From Rhodoplanes sp. Z2-YC6860 (lineage in GTDB: Bacteria > Pseudomonadota > Alphaproteobacteria > Rhizobiales > Xanthobacteraceae), in contig NZ_CP007440.1 of the NCBI RefSeq assembly GCF_001579845.1, forward strand, positions 1,554,001 to 1,618,000: DNA of 64,000 nt, read 5' to 3'. The position numbers and the translations under genes were made by a program. Of the stretch, positions 24,687 to 32,781 are shown in pieces (position 1 is the first letter of the stretch; the number at the start of each line of letters is the position of its first letter). The notes under the pieces were generated by a model, which was not told where the DNA came from, did not search any database, and saw only the letters and a list, made by a program, of their open reading frames with translations.

Positions 24687-24892
24687 GGCGTTCCTCCGGT
24701 TGTTTTGCGGAACGATAGCGGAGGCCGTGGACCCCTCCTAGGGCTGAACGGCTGTGGCTGGGTGTCGCGTAAGACCGGTTTGGGAGGGTTTTTGCTTGGC
24801 GCGGGATCGCCTATATAGCGGACCTGATCGGGCGTGGTTCTCCAAGACAGGCAATCTGTGCTGACCGGGGGCCGCGCCGTGGAGGTTTTTGT

Positions 24893-25942
24893 ATGTCCGA
24901 ACAAGCTCAAATCGAGAAAATTCCCGTCACCGTGCTGACCGGCTATCTCGGCGCCGGCAAGACCACGCTGCTCAACCGCATCCTGTCCGAGCCTCATGGC
25001 AAGAAATTCGCCGTGATCGTCAACGAATTCGGCGAGATCGGCATCGACAACGAACTGGTGGTCGGGGCCGACGAAGAAGTCTTCGAGATGAACAACGGCT
25101 GCATCTGCTGCACCGTGCGCGGCGACCTGATCCGCATCATCGAAGGCCTGATGCGGCGCAAGGGCAAGTTCGACGCCATCATCGTGGAGACCACGGGCCT
25201 CGCCGACCCCGCGCCGGTGGCGCAGACCTTCTTCGTCGACGAAAACGTCGGCCGCAAGACCAAGCTCGACGCGGTGGTGACCGTTGCCGACGCCAAATGG
25301 CTCAAGGACCGGCTCAAGGACGCGCCGGAGGCCAAGAACCAGATCGCCTTCGCGGACGTGATCCTGCTCAACAAGACCGATCTCGTCAGCGATGCCGAGC
25401 TGCGTGAGGTCGAGGCCCGCATCCGCGGTATCAACCCTTACGCCAAGCTTCACCGGACGCAGAAGTCGCAGATCGCGCTCGATCAGGTGCTCGGCCGCAA
25501 CGCCTTCGATCTCGACCGCATCCTCGATATCGAGCCGGAGTTCCTGCACGCCGACGAGCACGACCATGACCACCATCACGATCATGGGCATGACCATCAT
25601 CACCACCACGATCATGACCACGGCGGGCTGAAGCATTATCACGACGAGCACATGCAATCGATGTCGCTCAAGACCGACAAGCCGCTCAATCCGGACAAGT
25701 TCTTCCCGTGGATCCAGAAGCTCGTCGCCGAGGACGGCCCGCAAATCCTGCGCTGCAAGGGCATCCTGAACTTCAAGGACGATCCGGACCGCTTCGTGTT
25801 CCAGGGCGTGCACATGATCCTGGACGGCGATCATCAGCGGCCGTGGAAGGACGGCGAGAAGCGCGACAGCCGCCTGGTGTTCATCGGCCGCGAGCTACCG
25901 GAAGAGAAAATCCGCAAGGGCTTCGAAAGCGTCGTCGGTTAG
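24893..25942 (+). CDS. CobW/COG0523 G3E-family GTPase, putative metal chaperone
   Basis: The 349-residue GTPase has Walker [10 protein letters not shown] (about 17-25), the metal-binding CxCC motif GCICC (69-73), the [10 protein letters not shown] switch and NKTD base-recognition motif. A His/Asp-rich linker (about residues 220-250, with more than 15 His) leads to the CobW C-terminal domain. Family members carry zinc, cobalt or iron to client enzymes; nitrile hydratase activators are one branch. The His tract suggests zinc or cobalt. The WD40 protein follows 195 nt downstream across a palindromic repeat. No Zur box is visible upstream. Client unknown. Confidence 0.9.
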   Translation: MSEQAQIEKIPVTVLTGYLGAGKTTLLNRILSEPHGKKFAVIVNEFGEIGIDNELVVGADEEVFEMNNGCICCTVRGDLIRIIEGLMRRKGKFDAIIVETTGLADPAPVAQTFFVDENVGRKTKLDAVVTVADAKWLKDRLKDAPEAKNQIAFADVILLNKTDLVSDAELREVEARIRGINPYAKLHRTQKSQIALDQVLGRNAFDLDRILDIEPEFLHADEHDHDHHHDHGHDHHHHHDHDHGGLKHYHDEHMQSMSLKTDKPLNPDKFFPWIQKLVAEDGPQILRCKGILNFKDDPDRFVFQGVHMILDGDHQRPWKDGEKRDSRLVFIGRELPEEKIRKGFESVVG

Positions 25943-25970
25943 TGCTCAGGCCCTTGCGTAGGGCACTGTT

Positions 25971-26109
25971 CACCCTCCCCTGGAGGGGGAGGGTCGACCG
26001 CCGTAGCGAAGCGTAGGCGGGCAGGGTGGGGTGAGCCCTTTCGGACCGATAGAGTTTCACCCCACCCCGCGAGCTTCGCTCGCGACCCTCCCCCTCCAGG
26101 GGAGGGTGA
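25971..26109. repeat. Palindromic repeat (CACCCTCCCCTGGAGG type)
   Basis: CACCCTCCCCTGGAGGGGGA at the left is mirrored by TCCCCCTCCAGGGGAGGGTG at the right. Inner arms CAGGGTGGGGTGA and TCACCCCACCCCGC lie between, giving a nested hairpin of about 135 nt between the CobW and WD40 genes. A fragment (CACCTTCCCCTGGAGGGGGA) recurs at 32699-32718, and a related CTTCCCTTGAAAAGGGGAGG at 46260-46279. Confidence 0.85.
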
Positions 26110-26137
26110 ATCCGAGCAAGAATTTCTGCTGAGAAAA

Positions 26138-27145
26138 ATGTCCGACACCCCACCGAACACACCCTCCGTCGTCGAACGCACCCGGCCCGTCAACGCCGGC
26201 GCCCCTGTCGTCGGCATCCACTTCCTCGACCGCACCGCGGCCTTCGTGCTGGGCGAGGAGGCCGTGCTGCTCGTCTCCGGCAAGGACGAGGAGAAGCGCT
26301 GCGCCATCCATGGCGGCGGCATTCTCTCGTCGGCGAGCGACGGCGTGTGGGTGATCACCGGCGGCGACGACGGCAAGGTGTTCGTCACCGGCGCCAAGGG
26401 CGACAGCAAGCTCGTTGGCTCCGACGCCAAGCATCGCTGGATCGATCATGTCGCGACCGGCCCGGACGGCGCCATCGCCTGGTCGGCTGGCAAGTCGGCT
26501 TACATGATCGCCGCCAAGGGCGATCCGAAGACCGTCGAGGTGCAATCCACCGTCGGCGGGTTGGCGTTTGCGCCGAAGGGCGTGCGGCTCGCGATCGCCC
26601 ACTACAACGGCGTCAGCATGTGGTTCCCGAACTCGCAGGCCGCACCCGAGATGCTGGAGTGGAAAGGCTCGCACCATCACGTGCAGTTCAGCCCGAACGG
26701 CCAGTTCATGGTGACGGCGATGCAGGAGCCGGCGCTGCACGGCTGGCGCGTCGTCGACTCCAAGCACATGCGGATGTCCGGCTATTCGGCGCGGGTGCGT
26801 TCGTTCGGCTGGACCGCGGGCGGCAAGTGGCTGGCGACGTCAGGCTCCGAGCAGCTCGTGATGTGGCCGTTCCAGGGCAAGGACGGTCCGATGGGCAAGC
26901 AGCCGCGCATGTTCGCAGCCTTCGCGGTGCGTGTGACAACGGTGGCCTGTCATCCGAAGCAGGAGGTGGTCGCGGCGGGTTTCGCCGACGGCACGATCCT
27001 CCTGGTGCGGATCGAGGATGGCGCCGAGGTGCTGGGCAAGAAGCCCGGCGAGGGTGCGGTCAGTGCGATGGCCTGGGATGAGGTCGGCACCCAGCTCGCC
27101 TGGGGCACCGAAGCCGGCGAGGCTGGGGTGATCGATCTGGCTTAG
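26138..27145 (+). CDS. WD40-repeat protein
   Basis: The 335-residue protein is built of about six or seven beta-propeller blades. Recognisable repeats include GVWVITGGDDGKVFVTG, LAFAPKGVRLAIAHYNGVSMWF, VQFSPNGQFMVTAMQEPALHGW, GKWLATSGSEQLVMWPF and EVVAAGFADGTILLVRI. There is no signal peptide or membrane segment, so it is cytoplasmic, a probable scaffold. It follows the CobW GTPase in the same direction; CobW plus WD40 neighbours are known in related alphaproteobacteria, from memory. A functional link to metal delivery is inference. Confidence 0.85.
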   Translation: MSDTPPNTPSVVERTRPVNAGAPVVGIHFLDRTAAFVLGEEAVLLVSGKDEEKRCAIHGGGILSSASDGVWVITGGDDGKVFVTGAKGDSKLVGSDAKHRWIDHVATGPDGAIAWSAGKSAYMIAAKGDPKTVEVQSTVGGLAFAPKGVRLAIAHYNGVSMWFPNSQAAPEMLEWKGSHHHVQFSPNGQFMVTAMQEPALHGWRVVDSKHMRMSGYSARVRSFGWTAGGKWLATSGSEQLVMWPFQGKDGPMGKQPRMFAAFAVRVTTVACHPKQEVVAAGFADGTILLVRIEDGAEVLGKKPGEGAVSAMAWDEVGTQLAWGTEAGEAGVIDLA

Positions 27146-27170
27146 AGCCTTTTCGCACCCAACTATCCAC

Positions 27171-27258
27171 GTCATGGCCGGGCTTGTCCCGGCCATCTCG
27201 CTTAGGGACGCACTGTGCTCTCCTAAGCGAGATGCCCGGCACAAGGCTGGGCATGACA
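27171..27258. repeat. Palindromic repeat (GTCATGGCCGGGC type)
   Basis: GTCATGGCCGGGCTTGTCCC and its counterpart GCCCGGCACAAGGCTGGGCATGAC flank GCCATCTCGCTTAGGGA and its mirror TCCTAAGCGAGATGCC, making a long hairpin between the convergent WD40 and homospermidine synthase genes. The type is different from the four-copy family. Confidence 0.85.
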
Positions 27259-27292
27259 GCGGAGAATGTATTTCTCAGCGGCGTGTCCCCGC

Positions 27293-28717
27293 TTACCTCA
27301 CCAGCACATTCGTGAACTGCCAGGGATCGCTGGTGTCGAGCTCCTCGGCAAAAAGTCCGGGGCGGCCGGCGAGCGGCGTCCAGTCGGTGTATTCGCCGAA
27401 CACTTCGCCCAGGTAGGGCCGCTGCACTTCGAGGCAGCGTTTGAAGTCCACCTCGTCGGCCTCCATGATGCCGCGGTCGGGGTTCTCCAGCATCCAGAAG
27501 ATGCCGGCGAGCACCGCCGAGGTCACCTGCAGGCCGGTCGCGTTCTGGTAGGGCGCGAGTTTCCGCGCCTGCTCGATCGAGAGCCGCGAGCCGTACCAGT
27601 AGGCGTTCTTGGCGTGGCCGTAGAGCAGCACGCCCAACTCATCGACGCCGTCGACGATCTCGGTCTCGTCCAGGATCTTCCAGGTCGGCTGGCGCGCCCA
27701 GGCGTTGCCGGCCATTTCGTGCAGCGACAGGATCGCGTCGTCGCACGGATGATAGGCGTAGTGGCAGGTCGGCCGGTACACGACCTTGTCGCCCTCGCGG
27801 ACCGTGAAGTAGTCCGGGATCGAGATCGCCTCGTTGTGCGTGACCAGGAAGCCGTGCTGCGCCTTCGCGGTCGGCGTCCAGGTGCGCACCTTCGTTCCGG
27901 CGCCGGCCTGCGCCAGATAGATGCCGGCCCCTGAGCCGAAGTCATGGCGGAAGCCGTTCGGCGGCAGGCCCTTCTCGTGGGTGCCGTAACCGAGTTCGGC
28001 CGGCTGCAGGCCCTCGGAGACGAAGCCCTCGACCGACCAGGTGTTGACGAACTTGTTGCGCGGCTTGGGATCGCGGGCGCGCTGGGTGTCGCGCTCGGCG
28101 ACGTGGATGCCCTTGACGCCGACGCGCTGCATCAGCGCCGCCCACTCCTCGCGGGTCTTCGGCACATCGGTCTTGATGCCGGTGTCGCGGGCGACGTTGA
28201 GCAACGCCTCCTTGACGAACCAGGACACCATGCCCGGGTTGGCGCCGCAGCAGTTCACCATGGTGACGCCGCCCGGCTTCCGCTTGCGCAGGTCGAGGAC
28301 GCGCTCGCGGAGCGCATAGTTCGAGCGCTGCGACAGCGTGAGCTTCGGGTCGTCGTAGAACCCCAACCACGGCTCGGCGACCGTGTCGATGTAGAAGCAG
28401 TTCAGGTCATGGCAGAGGTCCATGATGTCGACCGACGAGGTGTCGACCGACACGTTGACGATCATGCCGCGCCCCGGCCCGGTGTTGAGCAGCGGGGTCA
28501 GCACCTCGCGGTGGTTGGCCTTGGTCAGGCCGACCTTCATGAACTTGAGCTTGCGCTCGTCGAGCAGCCGGCGGTCGGTGTCGACCGGATCGATGCAGAC
28601 GAACTTCGAGCGGTCGAACGCGATGTGGCGTTCCAGGAGCGGCAGGAAGCCGCGGCCGATCGAGCCGAGGCCGATCATCACAATGGGGCCGTCGAAACGG
28701 ATTTTGGTGTCGGTCAT
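27293..28717 (-). CDS. hss: Homospermidine synthase
   Basis: The 474-residue enzyme has an N-terminal NAD-binding Rossmann motif (MIGLGSIGRGFLPLL) and the segments VNVSVDTSSVDIMDLC, FYIDTVAEPWLGF and MVNCCGANPGMVSWF of bacterial homospermidine synthases. It joins two putrescines (or putrescine and spermidine) to homospermidine with NAD as a bound hydride carrier. Putrescine comes from the ornithine decarboxylase encoded upstream at 29515. The ATG at 28717 is preferred over a TTG three codons earlier. A GC-rich hairpin separates it from the GNAT gene, so it may have a separate promoter. Confidence 0.93.
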   Translation of the reverse strand: MTDTKIRFDGPIVMIGLGSIGRGFLPLLERHIAFDRSKFVCIDPVDTDRRLLDERKLKFMKVGLTKANHREVLTPLLNTGPGRGMIVNVSVDTSSVDIMDLCHDLNCFYIDTVAEPWLGFYDDPKLTLSQRSNYALRERVLDLRKRKPGGVTMVNCCGANPGMVSWFVKEALLNVARDTGIKTDVPKTREEWAALMQRVGVKGIHVAERDTQRARDPKPRNKFVNTWSVEGFVSEGLQPAELGYGTHEKGLPPNGFRHDFGSGAGIYLAQAGAGTKVRTWTPTAKAQHGFLVTHNEAISIPDYFTVREGDKVVYRPTCHYAYHPCDDAILSLHEMAGNAWARQPTWKILDETEIVDGVDELGVLLYGHAKNAYWYGSRLSIEQARKLAPYQNATGLQVTSAVLAGIFWMLENPDRGIMEADEVDFKRCLEVQRPYLGEVFGEYTDWTPLAGRPGLFAEELDTSDPWQFTNVLVR

Positions 28718-28770
28718 AGCAAGCAACTCCGAAAGTCAGATGGTGCCATACCCGGCGAAGCGGGCAAACG

Positions 28771-28800
28771 GAACAGAGCCGCGCGGTTTCCCGCGCGGCT
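28771..28800 (-). terminator. Hairpin between GNAT and homospermidine synthase genes
   Basis: On the minus strand AGCCGCGCGG pairs with CCGCGCGGCT around a GAAA tetraloop, followed by CTGTTCC. The stem is very stable but the T-tract is poor, so it may attenuate or process the transcript between the two genes rather than stop it fully. Confidence 0.5.
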
Positions 28801-28822
28801 TCGGCGGTTCTCCGATGAAGGG

Positions 28823-29398
28823 TTATGCCGCTTTGGGCTGCGGCAGTGTGACGAGGCCGGCCACGGCATCGATGAGCCGGGTCCGCGACGGCTTCTTCGG
28901 CGCCCGGATCGAACCGCGCACGCCGTCGAGGGCGCCACTGACGAACTCATGGCCGAGCAGGCGGCTGCGGTCCGAAAAACCCGGCAGCCAGAGCTTGCCG
29001 GTCTTCTCGGCGGTGAAGCCGAAGCGGCCGTAGTAGGCAGGCTCCCCGACCAGCAGCACGGCGGCGTAGCCGCGCTTGGCCGCAATCCGCATGGCGTGGC
29101 GCATCAGCGCGCCACCGATGCCGTGCTGGCGATGGTCCGGATGCACGGCGAGCGGGCCGAGCAGCAGAGCGGTGCGGTCGGATCCGACCGCAACCTCCCA
29201 GAGCCGGACCGAGCCGATCACCTGACCGTCTTTTTGTCCATCATCCAGGGTGGCGACGAACGACAGGCCCTGTGCGGGCGCACGGCCGGCGCGCAGCCGA
29301 TGCGACGGCTTGGTGAAGCGGACCGGACCGTAAGCCGCGTCGAGCAGTGCCTCGCGGGCGACAGCTTCCGACGCTTTCTCCTGACGAATATGCAGCAT
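28823..29398 (-). CDS. GNAT-family N-acetyltransferase (YhbS-like)
   Basis: The 191-residue protein has the acetyl-CoA binding signature LLGPLAVHPDHRQHGIGGALMRHAM (R-x-x-G-x-G/A motif A) and the PAYYGRFGF segment typical of the YhbS branch. It acetylates an amine or protein, and its place between ornithine decarboxylase and homospermidine synthase suggests a polyamine, though YhbS-like enzymes have varied substrates. The start ATG at 29398 is chosen because the upstream frame is only a shadow of the decarboxylase gene. Confidence 0.82.
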   Translation of the reverse strand: MLHIRQEKASEAVAREALLDAAYGPVRFTKPSHRLRAGRAPAQGLSFVATLDDGQKDGQVIGSVRLWEVAVGSDRTALLLGPLAVHPDHRQHGIGGALMRHAMRIAAKRGYAAVLLVGEPAYYGRFGFTAEKTGKLWLPGFSDRSRLLGHEFVSGALDGVRGSIRAPKKPSRTRLIDAVAGLVTLPQPKAA

Positions 29399-29514
29399 GG
29401 CACTCTCCCAGTTTTCCTTGTCCCCCGGCGCAAGCACCGAGGGTTGGGGAGGACGCGCGCGCAGCTTCCCTGCCCCGTGTCGAAACGGGGCAGGGGTCAC
29501 TGCGGCGCAGCGGT

Positions 29515-30657
29515 TTAGATGTGATAGGCCTTCAGCGGAGCGAAGCCGTTGAATGCCACGGCCGCGTAGGTCGTGGTGTAGGCACCGGTGCCTTCGATCA
29601 GCACCTTGTCGCCGATCTCGAGGCTCACCGGCAGCTCGTACGGCTGCTTCTCGTACAGCACGTCGGCCGAGTCGCAGGTCGGGCCGGCCAGCACGCAGGG
29701 CGCCATCGCGTCGCCGTCCCGCGGGGTGCGGATCGGGTAGCGGATGGACTCGTCCATGGTCTCGGCGAGACCGCCGAACTTGCCCAGGTCGAGGTACACC
29801 CAGCGCACCTCGTCCTCGTTGCTCTTCTTGGAGATGAGCACGACTTCGGACTCGATGATGCCGGCGTTGCCGACCATGCCGCGGCCCGGCTCGATGATGG
29901 TTTCCGGGATGCGGTTGCCGAAGTGCTTGCGCAGCGCACGGAAGATCGCCGAGCCGTAGGTCTTCACCGTCGGCACGTTCTTCAGGTACTTGGTCGGGAA
30001 GCCGCCGCCGAGGTTGACCATCGACAGGTTTAGCCCGCGCTCGCCGCACTCCTTGAACACGGCGGCCGCCGACGCCAGCGCCCGATCCCACGCGTGCGGG
30101 TTCTTCTGCTGGGAGCCGACATGGAACGACAGGCCGTAGGCCTCGAGGCCAAGCTTATGGGCGTGCTCCAGCACGTCCGCGGCCATGGCGGGCTCGCAGC
30201 CGAACTTGCGCGACAGCGGCCACTCGGCGCCGACGCAGTCCGAGAGGATGCGGCAGAACACGCGCGCGCCAGGGGCGACGCGGGCGATCTTCTCGACCTC
30301 GGCCTTGCAGTCGACGGCGAAGAGGCGGACGCCGAGCTGGTAGGCCCGGGCGACGTCGCGCTCCTTCTTGATGGTGTTGCCGTAGCTGATGCGGTCCGGC
30401 GTCGCGCCGGCCGCGAGCGCCATCTCGATCTCGGGGACCGAGGCGGTGTCGAAGCAGGAGCCGAGCGAGGCGAGCAGCGACAGCACCTCCGGCGCCGGGT
30501 TCGCCTTGACGGCGTAGAACACCCGGGTGTCCGGCAGGGACTTGGCGAAGTTGTTGTAATTGGTCCGGATCACATCGAGATCGACGACCAGGACCGGGCC
30601 TTCATCGACGCCGCTCTCGCGGCGGTTCTTCAGGAATTCGCGGATGCGCGCAGTCAT
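29515..30657 (-). CDS. Ornithine (or lysine/ornithine) decarboxylase, alanine-racemase fold
   Basis: The 380-residue PLP enzyme has the Schiff-base Lys in VFYAVKANPAPEVL, the GLSFHVGSQ segment, the GGGFPTKY phosphate-binding loop, EPGRGMVGNAG, and the C-terminal GPTCDSADVLYE with the catalytic Cys. Length and motifs match alphaproteobacterial ornithine decarboxylases of fold type III. It makes putrescine, the substrate of homospermidine synthase encoded downstream. A leader of about 400 nt precedes it. Whether it also uses lysine cannot be told by eye. An 11-codon upstream frame ends on its start codon. Confidence 0.92.
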   Translation of the reverse strand: MTARIREFLKNRRESGVDEGPVLVVDLDVIRTNYNNFAKSLPDTRVFYAVKANPAPEVLSLLASLGSCFDTASVPEIEMALAAGATPDRISYGNTIKKERDVARAYQLGVRLFAVDCKAEVEKIARVAPGARVFCRILSDCVGAEWPLSRKFGCEPAMAADVLEHAHKLGLEAYGLSFHVGSQQKNPHAWDRALASAAAVFKECGERGLNLSMVNLGGGFPTKYLKNVPTVKTYGSAIFRALRKHFGNRIPETIIEPGRGMVGNAGIIESEVVLISKKSNEDEVRWVYLDLGKFGGLAETMDESIRYPIRTPRDGDAMAPCVLAGPTCDSADVLYEKQPYELPVSLEIGDKVLIEGTGAYTTTYAAVAFNGFAPLKAYHI

Positions 30658-31090
30658 ATGCGTGCTCTCCCCAACGGCTCAGGCGGCATGCTGCCGCGGT
30701 GATGCGGTTGTCCGAGGCTCGCCCTGGTGCGCGATGGGGACGCACGTCGGGCGTAATCTCTTCCAGACCGCTTCAGTCTGCCTTGGTTTGGATTGGGGAG
30801 ACCCCGCACCGCACTGCTGGCAAGGATGGACAAGCCTCTTCGGTTACCCGAGCCGGCGGTGGAGACCGGCAAAAGACCAGAGAAGCCCGCTCCGTCGTTG
30901 CTTTAAGCCGCGTCGCCTGCGGAGAGCAGGCTGTGCTGGTTTCGCCTCCAGCTGCCGGTCAGATTTCTTGGAGGGCTTTCGCTCTCCAGGCGGCTGGCGG
31001 GCCTCTTGTCCCGCTACCTACCGACCGACACACGGCCACAGGCACGTGCGAAATTGGGCAAGCACCGAAATAATATAATTGACACGAGAG
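30658..31090 (-). ncRNA. Long structured leader of the ornithine decarboxylase gene, candidate speF RNA element
   Basis: About 430 nt lie between the decarboxylase ATG and a TTGACT near 31100-31095, beside the AT-rich TCAATTATATTATT, a plausible promoter region. The leader contains several GC-rich hairpins and no long frame. An alphaproteobacterial leader called speF is known in front of this same gene family, so position and length fit; I cannot confirm the conserved secondary structure by eye. A short frame MPPEPLGRARI (30654-30689) ends in TGA overlapping the decarboxylase ATG. From 31091 to 31202 I see nothing else. Confidence 0.45.
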
Positions 31091-31202
31091 TCAACACCTT
31101 TGCGCAAGCCGGCGACGGACTCGCGCAAAATTTTCCACACGGACGTTAAGAACTTTTTCTGAGTTGGCGATTCCGACTCGCCGAAAGCGTCGAGCGCGCC
31201 GC

Positions 31203-31460
31203 TCAGCGCCCGACGAAAGGCTCGACGCGCTTCGCGTTGAGAATGAATCGCACCATCACGGCGACACCGCAGAGAAAGAAGACGGTCTGGAAGATGTGCA
31301 CGGCGTAGTCGCCGAAGTGGAAGAGGTTGCCGAAGGCCCAGCCGGCCGCGAACGCAGCGCCGAACACCTCGGCGCCGATCAGGATCGCGGCGCTGATGAC
31401 GGTGAGCACGTTGAGCCAGTTGATCCGGCTGCCTGCGGGCTTCTCAACGGTGGCGTTCAT
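31203..31460 (-). CDS. Small membrane protein, two transmembrane segments
   Basis: An 85-residue protein with two hydrophobic helices: WLNVLTVISAAILIGAEVFG and AVHIFQTVFFLCGVAVMVRF. A gly/ala-rich stretch lies between and basic residues end the chain (NAKRVEPFVGR), placing the C-terminus in the cytoplasm. I recognise no named family. The start ATG follows a purine-rich GGAAGAACCG. It is encoded upstream of the polyamine leader but oriented the same way; co-transcription is unlikely given the promoter-like sequence between. Confidence 0.6.
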   Translation of the reverse strand: MNATVEKPAGSRINWLNVLTVISAAILIGAEVFGAAFAAGWAFGNLFHFGDYAVHIFQTVFFLCGVAVMVRFILNAKRVEPFVGR

Positions 31461-31650
31461 CGGTTCTTCCTGCGGCGATTGTTGGGCTCAGCGCCCGCTC
31501 TTAGCACGATCTTGTAGCACGGCCTTGGCACTCTCGCCCGGCCTTTGCCGGGCGCCGGGAATGTCGTCGATATGGGTCGCGCGATCAAGGCCGCAAGTGC
31601 CCGTTTTATGCGGCAAATTCGGCGTTTCTCGCGCCTCATCCGCTGCTCTC

Positions 31651-31780
31651 TCTCCGACCTCACCCCGAGGGGCCCGAGCGCAGCGAGGGCGTCTCGAAGG
31701 GCGAGGGCGGCCCCGACGGAGGCGGCCTCATGGTTCGAGACGCGCTACGCGCTCCTCACCATGAGGCCGGGAGAGAGCCG
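31651..31780. repeat. Palindromic repeat (CTCTCTCCGACCTCACCC type)
   Basis: The stretch holds GGGCGTCTCGAAGGGCGAGG and GGTTCGAGACGCGCTACGCG, with CCTCATGG mirrored by CCATGAGG, flanked by CTCTCTCC and GGGAGAGAG. Elements of this GTCTCGAA/TTCGAGAC kind are common between genes in this bacterial group, from memory. It is non-coding and lies after the stop of the isocitrate-lyase family gene. Confidence 0.75.
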
Positions 31781-31787
31781 GGTCCGT

Positions 31788-32657
31788 TCACGCGTCCTTC
31801 ATGGTCCGCCGTTCGATCTCGAGAAGCTTGTCGAGGCCGGTGACCTTGTGCGCGGCCTTCATCTCCTTCTCGGCGCCGCCGGCGCCGAGAAACGGGTCGA
31901 GCCGGTCCTGCGCCAGGCACTCGTAGGACTGCCGCACGGCCTTCACCATGGCGGCGAAGGCCGTGCCGGATGACGCCGCGAGGCGGTAGCCGAGCTTGGC
32001 CATCTCGGCCTTGCTGATCGGGAAGCTCGACCAGCCGTCGGGCGGTGCGAAGGTCATCAGCGGTGCCGGCAGCCGCTCGGCGATGGTGCGCATCTCCTCC
32101 GGCTTCCGTCCCCACAGGAAGAGCATGTCGGCGCCGGCCTTCTTCATGGCCTCGCCGCGGCGGAGCGCGTCGTCCATGCCGCCGACTCGGAGGGCGTTGG
32201 TGCGGCCGACGATGAGCGTGTCCGGGTTGGTGCGGGCGGCCACCGCCTCCTTGATGCGGTCGGTGGCGAGCCCGATCGGTACCAGCCGGTCGATGCCGAC
32301 GTGGTGCTCGACCCGCCGCGGCAGCAGCTGGTCCTCGATCTCGATGCACTGGACGCCGGCCGCCTCGGACATCGCGACGGTGCGGTGGATGTGGACCGGG
32401 TCGCCCCAGCCGCCGCCGGCATCGAGCACCACCGGGATCGGTGTCACGGTGCGGATGTCGACCACCACCTGGATCATTTCCGTGAGCGAAAGCCCGGCTT
32501 CGGTCACACCTTTGTACCAGCCGAGCGAGCCGCCCGAGAGATAGGCGGCCTTGAAGCCCGCCAGCGCCGCCATCTGCGCCATGATCGGATTGAGCGCGCA
32601 GGGCGCGACGATGAGGTCTGGGCCCTTGATGAGCTGGCTGAGTTTTTCCACGGACAT
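31788..32657 (-). CDS. Isocitrate lyase / PEP mutase family enzyme (oxaloacetate decarboxylase-like)
   Basis: The 289-residue TIM-barrel protein has GFKAAYLSGGSLGW, VVLDAGGGWGDPVHI with the metal-binding Asp, IEIEDQLLPRR, and the IVGRTNALRVGGMDDALRR segment typical of this superfamily. The catalytic-Cys loop of true isocitrate lyase (KKCGH) is absent; the loop reads EDQLLPRRVEHH, so it is more like oxaloacetate decarboxylase, carboxyvinyl-carboxyphosphonate mutase or dimethylmalate lyase. It probably cleaves or decarboxylates a 2-oxo acid. The upstream in-frame extension is rejected because ATG 32657 with GGAGAATG before it begins the conserved domain. Confidence 0.78.
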   Translation of the reverse strand: MSVEKLSQLIKGPDLIVAPCALNPIMAQMAALAGFKAAYLSGGSLGWYKGVTEAGLSLTEMIQVVVDIRTVTPIPVVLDAGGGWGDPVHIHRTVAMSEAAGVQCIEIEDQLLPRRVEHHVGIDRLVPIGLATDRIKEAVAARTNPDTLIVGRTNALRVGGMDDALRRGEAMKKAGADMLFLWGRKPEEMRTIAERLPAPLMTFAPPDGWSSFPISKAEMAKLGYRLAASSGTAFAAMVKAVRQSYECLAQDRLDPFLGAGGAEKEMKAAHKVTGLDKLLEIERRTMKDA

Positions 32658-32781
32658 TCTCCTTCCATTTGCCTTGCGCGCGGGCCACGGGCACCGTTCA
32701 CCTTCCCCTGGAGGGGGAGGGTGAAGCCGTGGCACGAGCGGCGAATGATTTCCAGATAGAGTACCCGGCAAGGAGAATGAC

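Noticed and set aside
28823-30091. 422-codon version of the GNAT gene
   Set aside because: The added N-terminus is a shadow of the ornithine decarboxylase gene. The acetyltransferase begins at ATG 29398.
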